From Variovorax sp. J2L1-78 (GTDB lineage: Bacteria > Pseudomonadota > Gammaproteobacteria > Burkholderiales > Burkholderiaceae_C), in the NCBI RefSeq assembly GCF_030317205.1, contig NZ_JASZYB010000003.1, forward strand, positions 620,001 through 684,000: a stretch of DNA of 64,000 nucleotides, given 5' to 3'. The notes below the pieces were generated by a model that worked only from the letters and a program-made list of their open reading frames with translations, was not told the origin of the DNA and did no database searches. Positions 7,428-17,977 of this stretch are shown here, piece after piece; within the stretch, counting starts at the first letter, position 1; each line of letters starts with the position of its first letter. The position numbers were made by a program, and so were the translations under genes.

Positions 7428-9164
7428 TCAATGCGAGTGACGGGGAACTTCGGCGCCGCGGCAGCCGACGAGGAAGTCGAAGTCGCAGCCTTCGTCGGCC
7501 TGCAGCACATGGTCGACATACAGCCGCTGGTAGCCGCCGGGCATGCCCGGTGGCTGCGCGGCCAGCGAGCGCAGGCGCTCGGCCAGCTCCTCGTCGCTGA
7601 TGTCCAGGTGCAGGCGGCCACCGGCGCAGTCCAGCTCGATGAAGTCGCCGTCGCGCACCGCGGCCAGCGGGCCGCCGTCGGCCGCCTCGGGCGCGACGTG
7701 CAGCACCACCGTGCCGTAGGCGGTGCCGCTCATGCGGGCGTCCGAGATGCGCACCATGTCCTTGATGCCGCGCCGCAGCAGCTTGGGCGGCAGGCCCATG
7801 TTGCCGACCTCGGCCATGCCGGGGTAGCCCTTGGGGCCGCAGTTCTTCAGCACCATCACGCAGCTCGCGTCGATGTCGAGATCTTCGTCGACGATGCGCG
7901 CCTTGTAGTGCTCCAGGTTCTCGAACACCACCGCGCGCCCGCGGTGCTGCAGCAGCGCCGGCGTCGCGGCCGAGGGCTTGAGCACCGCGCCGCGCGGCGA
8001 CAGGTTGCCGCGCAGGATGCAGATGCCGCCGTCGGCGATCAGGGGCTTGTCCAGCGGGCGGATGACCTCGTCGTTGTAGCTCGGGGCTTCCCGCACGTTG
8101 TCCCACAGCGAGCGGCCGTTGACGGTGAGCGCGCCGGGGTGCGGCAGCAGGTCGTGCTCGCCCAGGCGGCGCAGCACCGCGGGCAGGCCGCCCGCATAGT
8201 AGAACTCCTCCATCAGGAAGCGGCCCGAGGGCTGCAGGTCGACCAGCGTGGGCGTGCCGCGGCCGATGCGCGTCCAGTCTTCCAGTTCGAGGTCGACGCC
8301 GATGCGCCCGGCGATCGCCTTGAGGTGGATCACCGCGTTGGTCGAGCCGCCGATGGCCGCGTTCACGCGGATCGCGTTCTCGAAGGCCTCGCGCGTGAGG
8401 ATCTTCGACAGTGTGAGGCCTTCCCTGGCCATCTCGACCGCACGCATGCCCGACATCTGCGCCAGCACGTAGCGCCGTGCATCCACCGCGGGAATGGCGG
8501 CGTTGTGCGGCAGCGAGGTGCCCAGCGCTTCGGCCATGCATGCCATGGTGGACGCGGTGCCCATGGTGTTGCAGGTACCCGCCGAGCGCGACATGCCGGC
8601 CTCGGCGGCAAAGAACTGGTGCTCGTTGATCTCTCCGGCCTTGAGCGACTCGTGCAGCTGCCATACCGCCGTGCCCGAGCCGATGTTCTTGCCGTCGAGC
8701 TTGCCGTTGAGCATCGGCCCGCCGGTCACGACGATGGCGGGGATGTCGCAGCTCGCCGCGCCCATCAGCAGCGCGGGCGTGGTCTTGTCGCAGCCGGTGA
8801 GCAGCACCACGGCGTCGATCGGGTTGCCGCGGATGGCTTCCTCCACGTCCATGCTCGCCAGGTTGCGGGTCAGCATCGCCGTCGGGCGCAGGTTCGACTC
8901 GCCGTTGGAGAACACCGGGAACTCGACCGGGAAGCCGCCGGCTTCGGAGATGCCGCGCTTCACGTGCTCGGCGATCTTGCGGAAGTGCGCGTTGCAGGGC
9001 GTGAGTTCCGACCAGGTGTTGCAGATGCCGACGATCGGGCGGCCGTCGAACTCGTGGTCGGGGATGCCCTGGTTCTTCATCCAGCTTCGGTACATGAAGC
9101 CGTTCTTGTCGGCGGTGCCGAACCATGCGGTCGAGCGCAGTTTTTTCTTGGGGGTGTCCGACAT
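7428..9164 (-). CDS. IlvD/Edd-family sugar-acid dehydratase, probable L-arabinonate dehydratase
   Basis: This 578-residue protein matches the iron-sulfur sugar-acid dehydratases closely in length and motif order. Cluster cysteines are visible in GICNTWSELTPCN, LTGCDKTTPA and AGTCNTMGTAS. NAAIGGSTNAVIHL and SDARMSGTAYGTVVLH are further family signatures near the middle and C-terminus. It should dehydrate an aldonate (arabinonate, possibly galactonate or xylonate) to the 2-keto-3-deoxy acid. The start MSDTPKKKLRSTAWFGT is standard for the family. It lies between transporter gene yjfF and the deoxy-acid dehydratase. The exact substrate cannot be read from sequence. Confidence 0.9.
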   Translation of the reverse strand: MSDTPKKKLRSTAWFGTADKNGFMYRSWMKNQGIPDHEFDGRPIVGICNTWSELTPCNAHFRKIAEHVKRGISEAGGFPVEFPVFSNGESNLRPTAMLTRNLASMDVEEAIRGNPIDAVVLLTGCDKTTPALLMGAASCDIPAIVVTGGPMLNGKLDGKNIGSGTAVWQLHESLKAGEINEHQFFAAEAGMSRSAGTCNTMGTASTMACMAEALGTSLPHNAAIPAVDARRYVLAQMSGMRAVEMAREGLTLSKILTREAFENAIRVNAAIGGSTNAVIHLKAIAGRIGVDLELEDWTRIGRGTPTLVDLQPSGRFLMEEFYYAGGLPAVLRRLGEHDLLPHPGALTVNGRSLWDNVREAPSYNDEVIRPLDKPLIADGGICILRGNLSPRGAVLKPSAATPALLQHRGRAVVFENLEHYKARIVDEDLDIDASCVMVLKNCGPKGYPGMAEVGNMGLPPKLLRRGIKDMVRISDARMSGTAYGTVVLHVAPEAADGGPLAAVRDGDFIELDCAGGRLHLDISDEELAERLRSLAAQPPGMPGGYQRLYVDHVLQADEGCDFDFLVGCRGAEVPRHSH

Positions 9165-9203
9165 GCTGGGGTGTCCTGTGGCGCGAGAGGTAGGAGGGGT
9201 GGG

Positions 9204-10232
9204 TCAGCGCAGCGGGGCGCGTGACGTGAAGAAGCGTTGCAGCAGGCAGAAGACGAAGAGCAGCGCGCCGACCACGATGCGCGTCCACCACGAACTCAGC
9301 GAACCGTCGAAGGAGATCAGCGTCTGGATGATGCCGAGCATCAGCGCGCCGAACAGCGTGCCGGCCACGTAGCCGACGCCGCCGGTGAGCAGCGTGCCGC
9401 CGATCACCACGGCGGCGATCGCGTCGAGTTCCAGCCCGACGGCATGCAGGCCATAGCCCGACAGCATGTAGAAGGTGAAGATCACGCCGGCCAGCGCCGA
9501 GCAGAAGCCCGACAACGTGTACACGCCGACGATCGTGCGCCGCACCGGCAGGCCCATCAACATCGCCGAATGTTCGCTGCCACCCACCGCATACACCGCG
9601 CGGCCGAAGGCGGTGCAGTGCGCGATGAAGACGGCGGCGAGCACCACGACGATGGCGATCAGCGCGCTGATCGAGATCGACGCGTCGCCCCACACCGGAA
9701 TGCGGATCTGCGCCACGTCGGTGTAGAACGCGTTGGTGATGCTGATCGAGTCGATGCTGATCAGGTAGCAGAGGCCCCGCGCCAGGAACATGCCGGCCAG
9801 CGTCACGATGAAGGGCTGCAGCCGGAAGCGTTCGATCAAAAAGCCCATGAACGCGCCGAACACCGTGCCCATCGCCAGCACCAGCGGGATCACCGCCAGC
9901 GGGCTCCAGCCGTGGCGCTCGACCAGCGCGGCCGACACCATGGTGGTGAGCGCGATCACCGCGCCCACCGACAGGTCGATGCCGCCCGACAGGATCACGA
10001 AGGTCATGCCGACCGCCACCACGATCAGGAAGGCGTTGTCGATCAGCAGGTTGAGGAAGACCTGTGCCGAGAAGAAGCTGTCGTAGGCGAAGGAGCCGAA
10101 GCTCGCCATCAGCACGAACAGCGAGATGGTCGCGGTCAGCGGCAGGTACTTGGGGTTGATGCCGCGGCGGCGTGGCGCGGGCACCGTGGCCTTGGCCGGC
10201 GCCGCGGTGGTTTCGGGCAACACGGCGCTCAT
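9204..10232 (-). CDS. yjfF: sugar ABC transporter permease, YjfF-like
   Basis: This 342-residue inner-membrane permease belongs to the ribose/galactofuranose (BPD-2) class. It has about nine hydrophobic segments and the family motif GGIDLSVGAVIAL near 105-117; the cytoplasmic loop contacting the ATPase follows FGRAVYAVGGSE. The start ATG 10232 overlaps the stop of the preceding ytfT-like gene by four bases (ATGA), implying coupled translation. With YtfQ, YtfR and YtfT homologues in the same operon it completes a galactofuranose-type importer. In this operon the cargo may be arabinofuranose, galactofuranose or both, which is inference. Confidence 0.88.
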   Translation of the reverse strand: MSAVLPETTAAPAKATVPAPRRRGINPKYLPLTATISLFVLMASFGSFAYDSFFSAQVFLNLLIDNAFLIVVAVGMTFVILSGGIDLSVGAVIALTTMVSAALVERHGWSPLAVIPLVLAMGTVFGAFMGFLIERFRLQPFIVTLAGMFLARGLCYLISIDSISITNAFYTDVAQIRIPVWGDASISISALIAIVVVLAAVFIAHCTAFGRAVYAVGGSEHSAMLMGLPVRRTIVGVYTLSGFCSALAGVIFTFYMLSGYGLHAVGLELDAIAAVVIGGTLLTGGVGYVAGTLFGALMLGIIQTLISFDGSLSSWWTRIVVGALLFVFCLLQRFFTSRAPLR

Positions 10233-11287
10233 CGGTGTACCTCGCCCAGGGCCGGGCGCAGCGCCCAGCCGCGCACCGTGGCGCGGAACTCGGCCGACTG
10301 CAGCAGCATCACGATGAACACCACCACCGCCTTCACGACCAGGTTGATCTCCGGCGGCACGCCGAGCGAGTAGATGGCGTAGGTCAGCGTCTGGATGATG
10401 AGCGCGCCGATCGCGCTGCCCACGAGGCTGAAGCGCCCGCCGGTGAGCGCCGTGCCACCGAGCGTGACCGCCAGGATGGCGTCGAGCTCCAGCAACTGGC
10501 CGGCGTTGTTGCCGTCGGCGCTCTTCACGTTCGAGCTGATCAAGAGGCCCGCGATGCCGGCGCACAGGCCGCAGAAGGCATAGGCGCCGACCAGCAGCCG
10601 ACGCGACTGCACGCCGGCCACCCGCGCGGCCGTCGGGTTGATGCCCACCGCCTGGATGAAGAGGCCGAGCGCAGTGCGGGTGATCGCCAGGTAGAGCAGC
10701 GCGAACACCGCCGCCGCCACGAAGAGCGAGAAGGGCAGGCCCAGCAGGTAGCCGCCGCCGAGGAAGAAGTAGGGCTTGTAGTAGAGCGTGATGATCTGCC
10801 CGTTGGTGATGAGCTGCGCGATGCCGCGGCCCGCCACCATCAGGATCAGCGTCGCGATGATCGGCTGCATGCCCACGCGCGCCACCAGCAGGCCGTTCCA
10901 CAGGCCGCACAGCAGGGCCACGCCCAGCGCCGCGCCGATGGCCAGGGGCATCGGGAAGCGGGCGACGTCGCCGCCCATCGCGCCGCCGATCATCCAGGCC
11001 GCGGTCGCCGCTGCGATGGCGACCACCGCGCCGACCGAGATGTCGATGCCGCGGGTGGCGATTACCAGCGTCATGCCGAGCGACACCAGCACCAGGGGCG
11101 CGGCGCGGTTGAGGATGTCGATCAGGCTGCCGTAGAGATGGCCGTCGCGCCATTCGAGGTGCAGGAAGCTCGGGTTGAAGGCGGTGTTGAGCGCGAGCAA
11201 CAGCAGCAGCGTGATGAGGGGCCAGGCGAGGCGGTGGCGCATTGCGTTGGCCATGGGGCTTTGTGCCTTGTTGTCGAGTTGAGTCAT
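10229..11287 (-). CDS. ytfT: sugar ABC transporter permease, YtfT-like
   Basis: A 352-residue polytopic permease that would pair with YjfF to form the channel of the YtfQRT-YjfF importer. The N-terminal helix WPLITLLLLLALN is followed by the conserved TRGIDISVGAVVAIAAA. Near the C-terminus ILAVTLGGTALTGGRFS is the usual permease signature. I chose ATG 11287 (MTQLDNKAQSP); the open frame continues upstream into an inverted repeat whose translation is not permease-like. A 300-bp gap with that repeat separates it from ytfR, so it might be expressed at a different level from the upstream half of the operon. Confidence 0.88.
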   Translation of the reverse strand: MTQLDNKAQSPMANAMRHRLAWPLITLLLLLALNTAFNPSFLHLEWRDGHLYGSLIDILNRAAPLVLVSLGMTLVIATRGIDISVGAVVAIAAATAAWMIGGAMGGDVARFPMPLAIGAALGVALLCGLWNGLLVARVGMQPIIATLILMVAGRGIAQLITNGQIITLYYKPYFFLGGGYLLGLPFSLFVAAAVFALLYLAITRTALGLFIQAVGINPTAARVAGVQSRRLLVGAYAFCGLCAGIAGLLISSNVKSADGNNAGQLLELDAILAVTLGGTALTGGRFSLVGSAIGALIIQTLTYAIYSLGVPPEINLVVKAVVVFIVMLLQSAEFRATVRGWALRPALGEVHR

Positions 11288-11587
11288 GTCATTCGATACC
11301 GGACACGTTGTGCGGCGTGCGCAGGCCACCGGGTACTCCCCTCCGCGAATGTCCCCCGCCTTCGGCTCCTCCTTTATTTCGCTGCGGGGAGCACCCGATA
11401 CCCTGCACACGTGGACGCGATGGGGGTGCGCAGCGGGTGATCAACCACAGCGCGTCTCGATCACGTCGATGGGGTGCCTTGCGCAGCGAAATAAAGGAGG
11501 AGGCCGCAGGCCGGGGGACATTCGCGGAGCAAGGTACCCCGTCGGCGTGATCCCGCCCCGATTCGCGTTGGATCGAAAGGAAGACGT
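11288..11587 (-). repeat. inverted-repeat pair inside the sugar operon (REP/BIME-like)
   Basis: The 300-bp gap between ytfR and ytfT holds two long, imperfectly matching arms in inverted orientation. The left arm is about 11329-11386 and the right arm about 11482-11541. Both carry the shared cores CTCCGCGAATGTCCCCC and CTCCTTTATTTCGCTGCG (the right arm as reverse complement), separated by short GC-rich segments that differ slightly. About 95 bp of unrelated sequence lies between. No ORF with a transposase motif is present. It resembles dispersed palindromic elements of Comamonadaceae genomes and could form a strong hairpin in the polycistronic mRNA. Confidence 0.8.
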
Positions 11588-13110
<1,523 letters not shown>

Positions 13111-13111
<1 letters not shown>

Positions 13112-14328
13112 CACTTGTTCTTGTTGTAGACGTCGATGAACACCGCGGCCAGCAGCACCAGGCCCTTGATGACCTGCTGGTAGTCGATGCCGATCCCGAG
13201 GATCGACATGCCGTTGTTCATCACGCCCATGATGAAGGCGCCGATGACCGCGCCCATGACCTTGCCCACGCCGCCGGACGCCGAGGCGCCACCGATGAAG
13301 CAGGCCGCGATCACGTCGAGCTCGAAACCCAGGCCGGCCTTCGGCGTGGCGGTGTTGAGCCGTGCCGCGAACACCAGCCCGGCCAGCGCCGCCAATGCGC
13401 CCATGTTCACGAAGGTCAGGAAGGCCAGCCGCTGGGTCTTGATGCCCGACAGCCGCGCCGCCTTCTCGTTGCCGCCGAGCGCATAGATGCGCCGGCCGAG
13501 CGTGGTCCGGTTGGTGACGAAGTCGTAGACGACGATCAGCACCGCCATCACCACCAGCACGTTGGGCAGGCCCTTGTACGACGCGAGCAGCCAGCTGAAG
13601 AACAGGATGACGATCGCGAAGAACACGTTCTTCACCAGGAAGAAGGCGTAGGGTTCCTGCTCCATGCCGTGCGCCGCCAGCTTGGCGCGGCCGCGCAGCT
13701 TGAAGAACACCAGGGCCGCGGCCGCCAGCGCGCCGACGATCAGCGACGTGGTGCGCATCGTGTCGCCGCCGAGCGGATCGGGGATGAAGCCGGAACTGAG
13801 CTTCTGGAAGGTCTCGGGGAACGGCCCGACCGACTGGCCCTGCAGCAGTGCGAGCGTCAGGCCCTTGAAGACCAGCATGCCTGCGAGCGTGACGATGAAC
13901 GACGGGATCTTCTGGAAGGCCACGAACCAGCCCTGCGCCGCGCCGATGAGCGCACCCGCCAGGATGCTGACGATGGCCGTCGGCAGATAGCCCCAGTCGT
14001 ACTGCACCATCAGCACCGCCGCCAGCGCGCCGATGAAGCCGCACACCGAGCCCACCGACAGGTCGATGTGGCCGGCGACGATCACCAGCAGCATGCCCAG
14101 CGCCATGATCACCACGTAGCTGTTCTGCAGCACCAGGTTGGTCAGGTTGAGCGGCCGCAGCAGCGTGCCGTCGGTCAGCACCTGGAACAGCACCATGATC
14201 GCGACCAGCGAGATCAGCATGCCGTATTCGCGCAGGTTGTTCTTGAGGAAACCCGCATGCAGCTTGGCGCCGGCGGCGGGTGTCAGCGGGACGGCGGGCT
14301 GTGCCGCTTCGGTGTCACTGGGGGACAT
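13111..14328 (-). CDS. gguB: multiple-sugar ABC transporter permease GguB
   Basis: A 405-residue inner-membrane permease, longer than the Ytf-type permeases, as is normal for the XylH/GguB/MmsB branch. It has the motif AGHIDLSVGSVCGFIGAL near 85-102 and the loop LGRRIYALGGNEKAARLSG that docks on the ATPase. With GguA and ChvE it forms the multiple-monosaccharide importer known from Agrobacterium, which handles galactose, arabinose, xylose and glucose. It starts at ATG 14328, fourteen bases inside the end of gguA, so the two are translationally coupled. Its last codons read FIDVYNKNK. Confidence 0.92.
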
Positions 14329-15865
14329 GGACGGAACTCCCTGAATTCACGATCGCGCGCATGATGCGCTCCTGCGAGGCCTCGGCCACCGGGTATTCGG
14401 CGACGAAGCGGCCTTCGTTCATCACATAGATCCGGTCGCACATGCCGAGCAGCTCGGGCAGTTCCGACGAGATCATCAGGATGCCTTTGCCCTCCTGGGC
14501 GAGCTGGTCGATGATGGTGTAGATCTCGTACTTGGCGCCAACGTCGATGCCGCGCGTCGGTTCGTCGAGGATCAGCAGTTCCGGCTTGGCGAACAGCCAC
14601 TTGCTGAGCACCACCTTCTGCTGGTTGCCGCCCGACAGGTTCACCACCAGCTGGTCGGTGCCGGCGCAGCGGATGCGCAGCGCCTTCCGGTACTCGCCGG
14701 CCACCTGCCATTCGCGGCCTTCGTCGATGACGGCGCCGGTCGACACCGCTTCCAGGTTCGCCAGCGTGATGTTCTTGCGGATGTCTTCCTCGAGCACCAG
14801 GCCGTAGCCCTTGCGGTCCTCGGTCACGTAGGCGATGCCGTGGTCGATGGCCTTGCGCACCGTGCTCACGTCGACCGCCTGGCCGTTCATGCGCACCGTG
14901 CCGCTGATGCGCTGGCCGTACGAACGGCCGAACACGCTCATCGCGAACTCGGTGCGCCCGGCGCCCATCAGGCCGGCGATGCCGACGATCTCGCCGCGCC
15001 GCACGTTCAACGCGACGCCCTTGATCATCTCGCGCTCGGCGTGCACCGCGTGGTGCACACGCCAGTCGTTGACCTCGAACACCGTCTCGCCGATGCGCGG
15101 TGTGCGCTGTGGGTAGCGGTGTTCCATGTCGCGCCCGACCATGCCGCGGATGATGCGGTCTTCGCTGATCGGCGCGGCGCGGCAGTCCATGGTCTCGACC
15201 GTGGTGCCGTCGCGCAGCACGGTGATCGCGTCGGCCACCTTGGCGATCTCGTTGAGCTTGTGCGAGATGAGGATCGACGCGATGCCTTGCCGCTTGAGCT
15301 CCAGCAGCAGCGCCAGCAGCGCGTCGCTGTCGCGTTCGTTCAAGCTCGCGGTCGGCTCGTCGAGGATGAGCAGTTTCACGTCCTTCGACAGCGCCTTCGC
15401 GATCTCCACCAGCTGCTGCTTGCCCACGCCCAGGTCGGTGACCAGGGTGGAGGGCAACTCGGCCAGGCCGACCTTGGCGAGCAGCGCGCGCGTCTTCGCA
15501 TGCGCGGCGAACCAGTCGATCACGCCGCCACGCGCGATCTCGTTGCCCATGAAGATGTTCTCGGTGATCGAGAGCAGCGGCACCAGCGCGAGCTCCTGGT
15601 GGATGATGATGATGCCCAGCTTCTCGCTGTCGGCGATGCCGCGGAAGCGCCGCGGCTCTCCCTCGAAGCGGATCTCGCCCTCGTAGCTGTCGCAGGGGTA
15701 GACGCCGCTGAGCACCTTCATCAGCGTCGACTTGCCGGCGCCGTTCTCGCCCACCACCGCATGGATCTCGCCGGCGCGCACCGACAGCTCGACCTGGCTC
15801 AGCGCCTTCACGCCGGGGAAGGTCTTGGTGATGCCCCGCATCTCCAGCAGGGTGTCGCCGGACAT
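14315..15865 (-). CDS. gguA: multiple-sugar ABC transporter ATP-binding protein GguA
   Basis: This is a 516-residue double ATPase of the GguA/XylG/MmsA type. The first domain has GENGAGKST near 37-45 and LLILDEPTASLNE; the second has LSGGNQQKVVLSKWLF and LLILDEPTRGIDVG. Between them lies GIAGLMGAGRTEFAMSVFGR, the degenerate second P-loop. ATG 15865 lies two bases after the chvE stop. An in-frame GTG at 15871, overlapping chvE, has a better-spaced AAGGA site and cannot be excluded; it would add only two residues. The protein pairs with GguB and ChvE encoded on either side. Confidence 0.92.
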   Translation of the reverse strand: MSGDTLLEMRGITKTFPGVKALSQVELSVRAGEIHAVVGENGAGKSTLMKVLSGVYPCDSYEGEIRFEGEPRRFRGIADSEKLGIIIIHQELALVPLLSITENIFMGNEIARGGVIDWFAAHAKTRALLAKVGLAELPSTLVTDLGVGKQQLVEIAKALSKDVKLLILDEPTASLNERDSDALLALLLELKRQGIASILISHKLNEIAKVADAITVLRDGTTVETMDCRAAPISEDRIIRGMVGRDMEHRYPQRTPRIGETVFEVNDWRVHHAVHAEREMIKGVALNVRRGEIVGIAGLMGAGRTEFAMSVFGRSYGQRISGTVRMNGQAVDVSTVRKAIDHGIAYVTEDRKGYGLVLEEDIRKNITLANLEAVSTGAVIDEGREWQVAGEYRKALRIRCAGTDQLVVNLSGGNQQKVVLSKWLFAKPELLILDEPTRGIDVGAKYEIYTIIDQLAQEGKGILMISSELPELLGMCDRIYVMNEGRFVAEYPVAEASQERIMRAIVNSGSSVHVPQ

Positions 15866-15867
15866 GC

Positions 15868-16947
15868 TCACTTGAGCTGGCTTTCCTTGTAGTAGCCGCT
15901 GTCGACCAGCACCGGCTTCCAGTTCGTGATGTCCACGCTCACCGGCTTGAGCAGGTACGAGGGCACCACCTTCACGCCGTTGTTGTAGGTCTTGGTGTCG
16001 TTCACCTCGGGCGGCTTTCCGGCCATCATCGCGTCGACCATTGCGACCGTGACCTTGGCCAGCTCGCGCGTGTCCTTGAACACGGTCGAGGTCTGTTCCT
16101 TCTTCAGGATCGACTTGATCGACTGCACCTCGGCGTCCTGCCCGGTCACCACCGGCATCGGCAGCTTCGGCGTGCCGTAGCCCACGCCCTTGAGCGAGGA
16201 GATGATGCCGATCGACAGGCCGTCGTACGGCGAGAGCACCGCATCGACCTTGTCCTTGGTGTAGTAGGCGGACAGCAGGTTGTCCATGCGCGCCTGCGCC
16301 ACCGCGCCGTCCCAGCGCAGGGTCGAGACCTTGTCCATGCCCATCTGTTTGCTGCGCACCACCAGTTTGCCGCTGTCGATGTAGGGCTTCAACACCGACA
16401 TCGCGCCGTTGTAGAAGAAGAAGGCGTTGTTGTCGTCCGGCGAGCCGCCGAACAGCTCGATGTTGAACGGGCCCTTGCCCGCCTTCAGGTCGAGCGCCTT
16501 CTCGATGTAGGCGGCCTGCAGCACGCCGACCTGGAAGTTGTCGAAGGTCGCGTAGTAGTCGACGTTCTTCGAGCCCTTGATGAGTCGGTCGTACGCGATC
16601 ACCTTCACGCCCTTGTCGGCCGCCTTCTGCAGCACGTCGGACAGCGTGGTGCCGTCGATCGCTGCGATCACCAGCACCTTCGAGCCCTTGGTCACCATGT
16701 TCTCGATCTGCGCGAGCTGGTTCGGGATGTCGTCGTCGGCGTACTGCAGGTCGGTCTTGTAGCCCTTCTCCTGGAAGTACTTGACCATGTTGGCGCCGTC
16801 GGCGATCCAGCGGGCCGACGACTTGGTCGGCATCGAGATGGCGATCGGGCCCTTGTCCTGGGCGTGCACCACCTGCACCAGCGAGGTGGCGCCGAGTGCA
16901 CCGGTCATGGCGACGGCCAGCAGCGTCTTGAGGAAATGGCGTTTCAT
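15868..16947 (-). CDS. chvE: periplasmic multiple-sugar-binding protein ChvE
   Basis: A 359-residue periplasmic binding protein with a clear signal peptide (MKRHFLKTLLAVAMTGALGA, cleavage near VHAQ). Long stretches match what I remember of Agrobacterium ChvE: ISMPTKSSARWI, LQYADDDIPNQLAQIENMV, FNIELFGGSPDDNNAFFFYN and LSPYDGLSIGI. ChvE binds galactose, arabinose, xylose and related aldoses and delivers them to GguAB. In Agrobacterium it also signals to VirA, but no virulence genes lie here. ATG 16947 lies eleven bases after the ytfQ-like gene. The call is very secure. Confidence 0.95.
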   Translation of the reverse strand: MKRHFLKTLLAVAMTGALGATSLVQVVHAQDKGPIAISMPTKSSARWIADGANMVKYFQEKGYKTDLQYADDDIPNQLAQIENMVTKGSKVLVIAAIDGTTLSDVLQKAADKGVKVIAYDRLIKGSKNVDYYATFDNFQVGVLQAAYIEKALDLKAGKGPFNIELFGGSPDDNNAFFFYNGAMSVLKPYIDSGKLVVRSKQMGMDKVSTLRWDGAVAQARMDNLLSAYYTKDKVDAVLSPYDGLSIGIISSLKGVGYGTPKLPMPVVTGQDAEVQSIKSILKKEQTSTVFKDTRELAKVTVAMVDAMMAGKPPEVNDTKTYNNGVKVVPSYLLKPVSVDITNWKPVLVDSGYYKESQLK

Positions 16948-16958
16948 GGGTCGGTTCC

Positions 16959-17924
16959 TCAGTACTTGCGGTTCGGGAGTTCCTTGGCGGCCACTTCCAT
17001 CGGGAAGATGCCTTCCACGGTGACGATGCGCTTGGGCAACGGCTTCCCGGCCTTGATGTCCTTCACCGCGCTCATCAGTTGCGGGCCGAGCAGCGGGCTG
17101 CACTCGACCGACACGTTCAGCTTGCCGGCGATCATGGCTTCGAAGGCCCCCTTGACGCCGTCGATCGAGATGATGGTGATGTCCTTGGCGGGCTTGAGGC
17201 CGGCTTCCTCGATCGCCTGGATGGCGCCGATCGCCATGTCGTCGTTGTGCGCGAACAGCACGTTGATCTTCTTGCCCTCGGCCTTGAGGAAGGCCTCCAT
17301 CACTTCCTTGCCCTTGGCACGGGTGAAGTCGCCGGTTTGCGAGCGGATGATCTTGAACTTCGGGTCGGCCTTGACGATTTCCTCGAAGCCCTTCTTGCGG
17401 TCGATGGCCGGGGCCGAGCCGACGGTGCCCTGCAGCTCGACGATGTTGACGTCGCCCTTCTGGTCCTTCATCTTGTCGACCAGCCAGCGGCCGGCCTTGC
17501 GGCCTTCTTCGACGAAGTCCGAGCCCATGAAGGTGACGTAGAGCGTGTCGTCCTTGGCGTTGACCGCGCGGTCGGTCAGCACCACGGGGATGTTCGCGGC
17601 CTTGGCCTCGCGCAGCACCGTTTCCCAGCCGGACTCGACCACCGGCGAGAAGGCGATCACGTCGACCTTCTGCGCGATGTACGAACGGATCGCCTTGATC
17701 TGGTTCTCCTGCTTTTGCTGCGCATCCGAGAACTTGAGCTCGATGCCCGCGTCCTTGGCCGCGGACTTGATCGACTCGGTGTTGGCAGTGCGCCATTCGC
17801 TTTCGGCGCCGACCTGGGCGAAGCCCAGCACGAGTTTCTTCTGCGCCAGCGCGGTGGCGGGCAGCAGCCCGGCGAGGGTGGCGGCCGCCAGGCTGGCGGT
17901 GACGGTGCGTCGGTTCATGGTCAT
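16959..17924 (-). CDS. ytfQ: galactofuranose-type periplasmic binding protein, YtfQ-like
   Basis: A 321-residue ribose-class periplasmic binding protein. ATG 17924 (MTMNRRTVTASLAAATLAGL) follows AGGAGA and begins a signal peptide ending at ALAQ. The mature start KKLVLGFAQVGAESEWRTAN and the stretch VVLTDRAVNAKDD are characteristic of YtfQ, which prefers the furanose forms of galactose and arabinose. Its likely partners YtfR, YtfT and YjfF are encoded further down the same operon, after chvE-gguAB. It lies 53 bases after the aldehyde-dehydrogenase homologue and 11 bases before chvE. Confidence 0.9.
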   Translation of the reverse strand: MTMNRRTVTASLAAATLAGLLPATALAQKKLVLGFAQVGAESEWRTANTESIKSAAKDAGIELKFSDAQQKQENQIKAIRSYIAQKVDVIAFSPVVESGWETVLREAKAANIPVVLTDRAVNAKDDTLYVTFMGSDFVEEGRKAGRWLVDKMKDQKGDVNIVELQGTVGSAPAIDRKKGFEEIVKADPKFKIIRSQTGDFTRAKGKEVMEAFLKAEGKKINVLFAHNDDMAIGAIQAIEEAGLKPAKDITIISIDGVKGAFEAMIAGKLNVSVECSPLLGPQLMSAVKDIKAGKPLPKRIVTVEGIFPMEVAAKELPNRKY

Positions 17925-17977
17925 GGTCTGTCTCCTGTTGTTGTCGAAGGGAAAGCGCGGATGAAAAGGGGCTGGCG

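Noticed and set aside
7413..10373. Long plus-strand frames opposite the dehydratase and permease genes
   Set aside because: They are antisense shadows without any family motif, while the minus-strand genes are well supported.
11288..11587. Insertion-sequence remnant in the ytfR-ytfT gap
   Set aside because: There are inverted arms but no transposase fragment and no target-site duplication that I could see, so it is annotated as a repeat only.
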